Position numbers and translations under genes: made by a program. Below are positions 61,050 through 64,000 of a DNA stretch of 64,000 bases, in pieces. The notes under the pieces were generated by a model. The model did no database searches. It was not told where the DNA came from and was given only the letters and a program-made list of their open reading frames with translations. The stretch is taken from contig KE159582.1 of NCBI GenBank assembly GCA_000403255.2, positions 661,853 to 725,852 of the forward strand, in the 5' to 3' direction. Every line of letters begins with the position of its first letter. The stretch's first letter is position 1. The stretch comes from Lachnospiraceae bacterium 3-1 (GTDB lineage Bacteria; Bacillota; Clostridia; Lachnospirales; Lachnospiraceae).

Positions 61050-63578
61050 ATGGGCTTACAGGCAGTCCTGAACAGGCAGACGGATTTTACGGGGGAAATT
61101 CCTGCGGAATATGCGAATGACGGACTATGGCGTTTTAATGAGAATGCCCCGGATGCCGACACGATGCTTTCTGATTCTTCCGGCAGGGGCAGGAAGATGT
61201 TTGTTTCCGGCTGGAGCGGTACGAGCGCCGGCTTCCGCAACGGGCAGAAGGGGCGGCATTTCCGCATGAACATCACAAACCCCGCTTCGGAGAAAACCTA
61301 TCTGAAGGTGACGAATGACGGTTCCATCTTCCAGGACCTTGGGGAGCGGATCACCGTGGGCGGCTGGATGAACCCAACCACTTATTCTGTGGGCAATACT
61401 TATACACCTATTTTCAATACCAGGCAGGGGCCGGGGCAGCCGATTTTCTACCTCTCCCTTATCCGGGGCAAGCCGAGGATCATGCTCTATAATTCCTCCG
61501 GCACCCTGATACTGGATGAGTCGGTGACGCCGCCTTTTTCCTTTGTGAACAACGGGTGGTATTTTATTGCCTGCGTGATAGAGCCTGACAATAAAAAGGC
61601 GCAGTATGTCATAGGCGACCGGGAAAGCGGGGCGGTGTGGACTTCTGCGGCCCTGTCCTTTACGGGGGAGCTGAACCGCTCCTGCACAGCAGACCTCATC
61701 ATGGGGATGCATGCCGGCTCCTACTGGTACGCCGGCGGATTTGACGACTGGTTTTTAGACTGTGATTCACAGCTTACAGCGGATAGCCTTGCGGATTATT
61801 TCCGTGCCACAATTTTTGCCAACGGCGGCGATACTGCAGGGGAAGTGGATGCCCTTTCTATTCCAGATGGCGTGACGCTGCGGAAGGGAAGTAATGGTGC
61901 GTACCCGGAAAGCGGCGTTCTGTATACCCGTGCTGTGGAATACGGGCTGTCCGGCACCGGAAAAATATCTGTCTCAGGCGAGTGCGTCCCAGGAGTGACT
62001 GACATTCCCCTTGTGGAAACATCCACGAGCAGCGACCTCATTAGCTGGAGCGATTGGGCGGCGGTGGGGGCGGATGGGAAGATGCCGTCCCCTGCCCGTG
62101 CCTACATCCGTTTCCGGGTGACGCTCACGACAGCGGACGCGGCGAGGACGCCGAAGCTGACGGACATCCAGATTTATGACATTCCGAAGTCCCCTTACGA
62201 GAAGATCGGCTATGCCCGCCCGGTTGTCCTGGACTCAAACGGGGCATGGGAGGCGGTGCTGGAAAACGCCTACGGCATCATCGTGACGGGAGAGGTCAAC
62301 GGCGAGGATACGCTTTCCTTCTCCATCCCCTTTGCCGATGCCAAGCGGAAGTATATCGACAATGAGAAGAAGATCCAGATCGTGGATGACGTATATATCA
62401 TCCGCACGGTCACGGACAGCAAGGATGCTTCCGGCAACGCCGTGACAGAGGTGTACGCCGAGGCGGAATTTTACAACCTTGCCTATTCCGTCCGGAAGGA
62501 GGAGAAAGCCTTTGACGCGGAAACGGCGGATGCGGCCATGGCCTACGCCCTTTCCGGCACGGAATGGAAGGTCGGGATGGTCACGGTCACCACGAAACGC
62601 ACATGGACATCCACGGAAAAGAATGCACTGTCTATTTTAAGGGCGGTGACAGACCTGCATGGCGGCGACCTGGTCTTTGACTGCCCGAACCGGCTGGTAC
62701 ATCTGCTGACCTTAAACGGGAAGGACAGCGGCGCACTGTTCATGTACGGGAAAAACATGAAAGACATCGAGCGGACGGTGGACACCACGGGCCTTGTCAC
62801 GAGGCTGTATGCCGTTGGTGCAGACGGCATGACCTTTGCCAGTATCAACGGCGGGATGCCCTATGTGGAGGATTTCACTTATTCCAAAGAAATCCGTGTA
62901 TCTTCCCTGGACTGCTCCGCATTCACCAATCCTTACCAGATGCTTGAATTTACCCGCATGAGGCTGGCGGATTACTGTAAGCCGACGGTTTCCTATGTGC
63001 TGAACGCCATGGATTTATCCGTTTTGGCGGGATACGAGCATGAGGCATGGGAGCTTGGGGATTATGTCCGGGTGGAGGATAAGGACCTGGGGCTTTCGGT
63101 CACCACGAGGATTGTGCGGAGGGAATACAACCTGCAGGAGCCGTGGAACACGGTGCTGGAGCTTTCCACGGTGCTTAAGAACCTGGGCAGCTCCACGAGC
63201 AAGTGGGACAATGCCGCCGATTCCTTAGAGGGCGTCAGCGTGGTGTCCAGCGAGGACATCGCGGAGCTGGTTCCGTTCAATCTGCTCCGCAATTCCCGTG
63301 CCGATGACGGGCTTGACTATTGGGTGTCCTCTGGCTTCGAGGCGGACGGGGAAAACGGGGCGAGCGGCACAGCCTCTTTCAAGGCAGAAGGCGTGGCGGG
63401 GATGACCAAGAGCCTGTCGCAGACGGTGTACCCCGCCAGCCGTGACAGCTATACCATCTCGGCGCAGATTGCGTCTGAAAATTTAAAGAAACTGAGCGGG
63501 AATTCGCAGGTCGGCATTGAGATTGTGCTGGAATATGAGGACGGCAGCACGGAATCAAGGTTTATTGATTTATATTGA
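61050..63578 (+). CDS. Tail spike/endopeptidase-type tail protein with LamG domain
   Basis: 842 aa from the ATG at 61050 (GGAGG upstream). LamG/concanavalin-like domain (about 25-235: DGLWRFNENAPDADTMLSDS, RITVGGWMNPTTYSVGN, YWYAGGFDDWFLD), then a beta-rich segment, a prophage endopeptidase tail domain (about 375-700: AYGIIVTGEVNGEDTLSFSI, NIDERTVD-like MKDIERTVDTTGLVTRLYAV) and a carbohydrate-binding-like C-terminus. Likely binds the host cell wall glycans. Confidence 0.85.
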   Translation: MGLQAVLNRQTDFTGEIPAEYANDGLWRFNENAPDADTMLSDSSGRGRKMFVSGWSGTSAGFRNGQKGRHFRMNITNPASEKTYLKVTNDGSIFQDLGERITVGGWMNPTTYSVGNTYTPIFNTRQGPGQPIFYLSLIRGKPRIMLYNSSGTLILDESVTPPFSFVNNGWYFIACVIEPDNKKAQYVIGDRESGAVWTSAALSFTGELNRSCTADLIMGMHAGSYWYAGGFDDWFLDCDSQLTADSLADYFRATIFANGGDTAGEVDALSIPDGVTLRKGSNGAYPESGVLYTRAVEYGLSGTGKISVSGECVPGVTDIPLVETSTSSDLISWSDWAAVGADGKMPSPARAYIRFRVTLTTADAARTPKLTDIQIYDIPKSPYEKIGYARPVVLDSNGAWEAVLENAYGIIVTGEVNGEDTLSFSIPFADAKRKYIDNEKKIQIVDDVYIIRTVTDSKDASGNAVTEVYAEAEFYNLAYSVRKEEKAFDAETADAAMAYALSGTEWKVGMVTVTTKRTWTSTEKNALSILRAVTDLHGGDLVFDCPNRLVHLLTLNGKDSGALFMYGKNMKDIERTVDTTGLVTRLYAVGADGMTFASINGGMPYVEDFTYSKEIRVSSLDCSAFTNPYQMLEFTRMRLADYCKPTVSYVLNAMDLSVLAGYEHEAWELGDYVRVEDKDLGLSVTTRIVRREYNLQEPWNTVLELSTVLKNLGSSTSKWDNAADSLEGVSVVSSEDIAELVPFNLLRNSRADDGLDYWVSSGFEADGENGASGTASFKAEGVAGMTKSLSQTVYPASRDSYTISAQIASENLKKLSGNSQVGIEIVLEYEDGSTESRFIDLY

Positions 63579-63592
63579 TGGGAGGGATTTGT

Positions 63593-63793
63593 GTGGCATA
63601 TTTTTCACGGACGACAGCAAAGATTGTGCCGGAAAACTTCTCATCCGAAAGGCTGAAATCCGTCACCGTCCGCATCTGCATCACAGACTGCACGGGCGAG
63701 TTCTACATCACGGACATCCTCCTGCAGGGCGGGCCGGTGGCAATGGGATGGGTGGGGCATCCCTCGGAACTGAGGTGGACGCTGGATGGCTGA
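63593..63793 (+). CDS. Small tail-fibre-associated protein
   Basis: 66 aa from the GTG at 63593 (GGAGGG upstream). Beta-rich: FSSERLKSVTVRICITDCTG, EFYITDILLQGGPVAMGWVG. It overlaps the next gene by eight bases, and both share an xxDCxGxxYxTDxxLQxG pattern, so they are probably tandem duplicates or paired baseplate proteins. Confidence 0.6.
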   Translation: MAYFSRTTAKIVPENFSSERLKSVTVRICITDCTGEFYITDILLQGGPVAMGWVGHPSELRWTLDG

Positions 63794-64000
63794 GTTTGTC
63801 CGGCTTGCGGAAGTGGTCAATAAGAAAAAGGATATGCGCATCGTGAGCGTGACGGTGATCCCCACCATTGCCGACTGCTCCGGGCGTATCTGGTTTACCG
63901 ACCTCCAACTGCAGGAAGGCTCCGCGTTAAGCGGCTATGCTCCGCACACCGAAACCTGTCTGAAAAAATCGGGAAATGCTCCCGTATGGTTCAACGGCGT
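63786..64000 (+). CDS. Tail/baseplate protein, 5' part (runs off the window)
   Basis: Starts at the ATG at 63786 and is open to the window end (71 codons seen). MRIVSVTVIPTIADCSGRIW and FTDLQLQEGSALSGYAPHTE repeat the pattern of the preceding small protein (DCSG, TDLQLQEG). The remainder is beyond the window. Assignment rests on position and similarity to its neighbour. Confidence 0.6.
   Translation, partial: MAEFVRLAEVVNKKKDMRIVSVTVIPTIADCSGRIWFTDLQLQEGSALSGYAPHTETCLKKSGNAPVWFNG

Larger units (their letters stand above)
25556..64000 (+). mobile_element. Siphovirus-type prophage, left and central part
   Basis: A continuous plus-strand block of phage genes: replication module (26.6-35.3 kb), packaging and DNA modification (36.5-41.4 kb), accessory amidoligase module (41.4-49.3 kb), head genes (49.5-55.9 kb) and tail genes (55.9 kb to the window end). 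It is G+C-richer than the flanking bacterial genes. Integrase, repressor, holin and endolysin are not in the window, so the boundary coordinates here are provisional. A frameshifted large terminase and a transposon in the amidoligase gene suggest a decaying prophage. Confidence 0.93.

Overview
The window looks like a chromosomal segment of a gut Lachnospiraceae-type Firmicute (inference). The evidence is strong AGGAGG ribosome sites, a VanR-type regulator, Lachnospiraceae-style redox genes and the gene repertoire of the prophage. Base composition changes sharply along it. The TIR/DUF4231 island at 5.5-8.2 kb is very A+T-rich, the redox operon at 10-22.6 kb is intermediate, and the prophage from 25.5 kb onward is clearly G+C-richer.

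Layout. 0.5-1 kb: decayed AbiEi-type antitoxin with no toxin partner. 1-4 kb: EamA transporter and a methyl-accepting chemotaxis protein, both on the minus strand. 4.7-8.2 kb: VanR-like response regulator, the first 19 codons of its lost sensor kinase, then a two-gene operon of a tandem-TIR/SEL1/TPR protein and a two-helix DUF4231 (SLATT-like) membrane protein, a candidate defence system. 8.3-10 kb: YciI protein, a small recombinase-associated protein and a truncated serine recombinase, i.e. mobile-element debris. 10.1-22.6 kb: divergent TetR regulator and a 14-gene operon (MATE exporter, NTF2-like protein, four aldo/keto reductases, two flavodoxins, cupin, SDR, acyltransferase, DUF4405 membrane protein, MBL hydrolase). 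Four products carry lipoprotein signals, suggesting an extracytoplasmic redox branch. 22.7-25.0 kb: stand-alone winged-helix regulator, its terminator, and a group II intron inserted directly behind that terminator.

25.5 kb to the window end is a prophage with HK97-type siphovirus structural genes. Order: sigma-like protein, DUF2800/DUF2815/family A DNA polymerase/D5-type primase-helicase/VRR-NUC/SNF2 replication module, late-type regulator, HNH, small terminase, ParB-fused and C5 DNA methyltransferases, an amidoligase/gamma-glutamylcyclotransferase module, large terminase, portal, ClpP-like protease, capsid, connectors, tail genes (with a -1 frameshift site), tape measure, Dit and tail spike. 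No integrase, repressor or lysis genes lie in the window, so the right end is outside it.

The prophage carries a second mobile element: a RIT (recombinases-in-trio) transposon at 43.29-46.77 kb. It has 38-bp terminal inverted repeats (34/38 identical) and three tandem tyrosine recombinases, and it splits the amidoligase gene inside its conserved histidine motif. The large terminase also carries a one-base frameshift, so the prophage is probably defective. Three near-identical promoter-like elements (41.38, 42.86 and 48.83 kb) mark the amidoligase module as a separately controlled transcription block.
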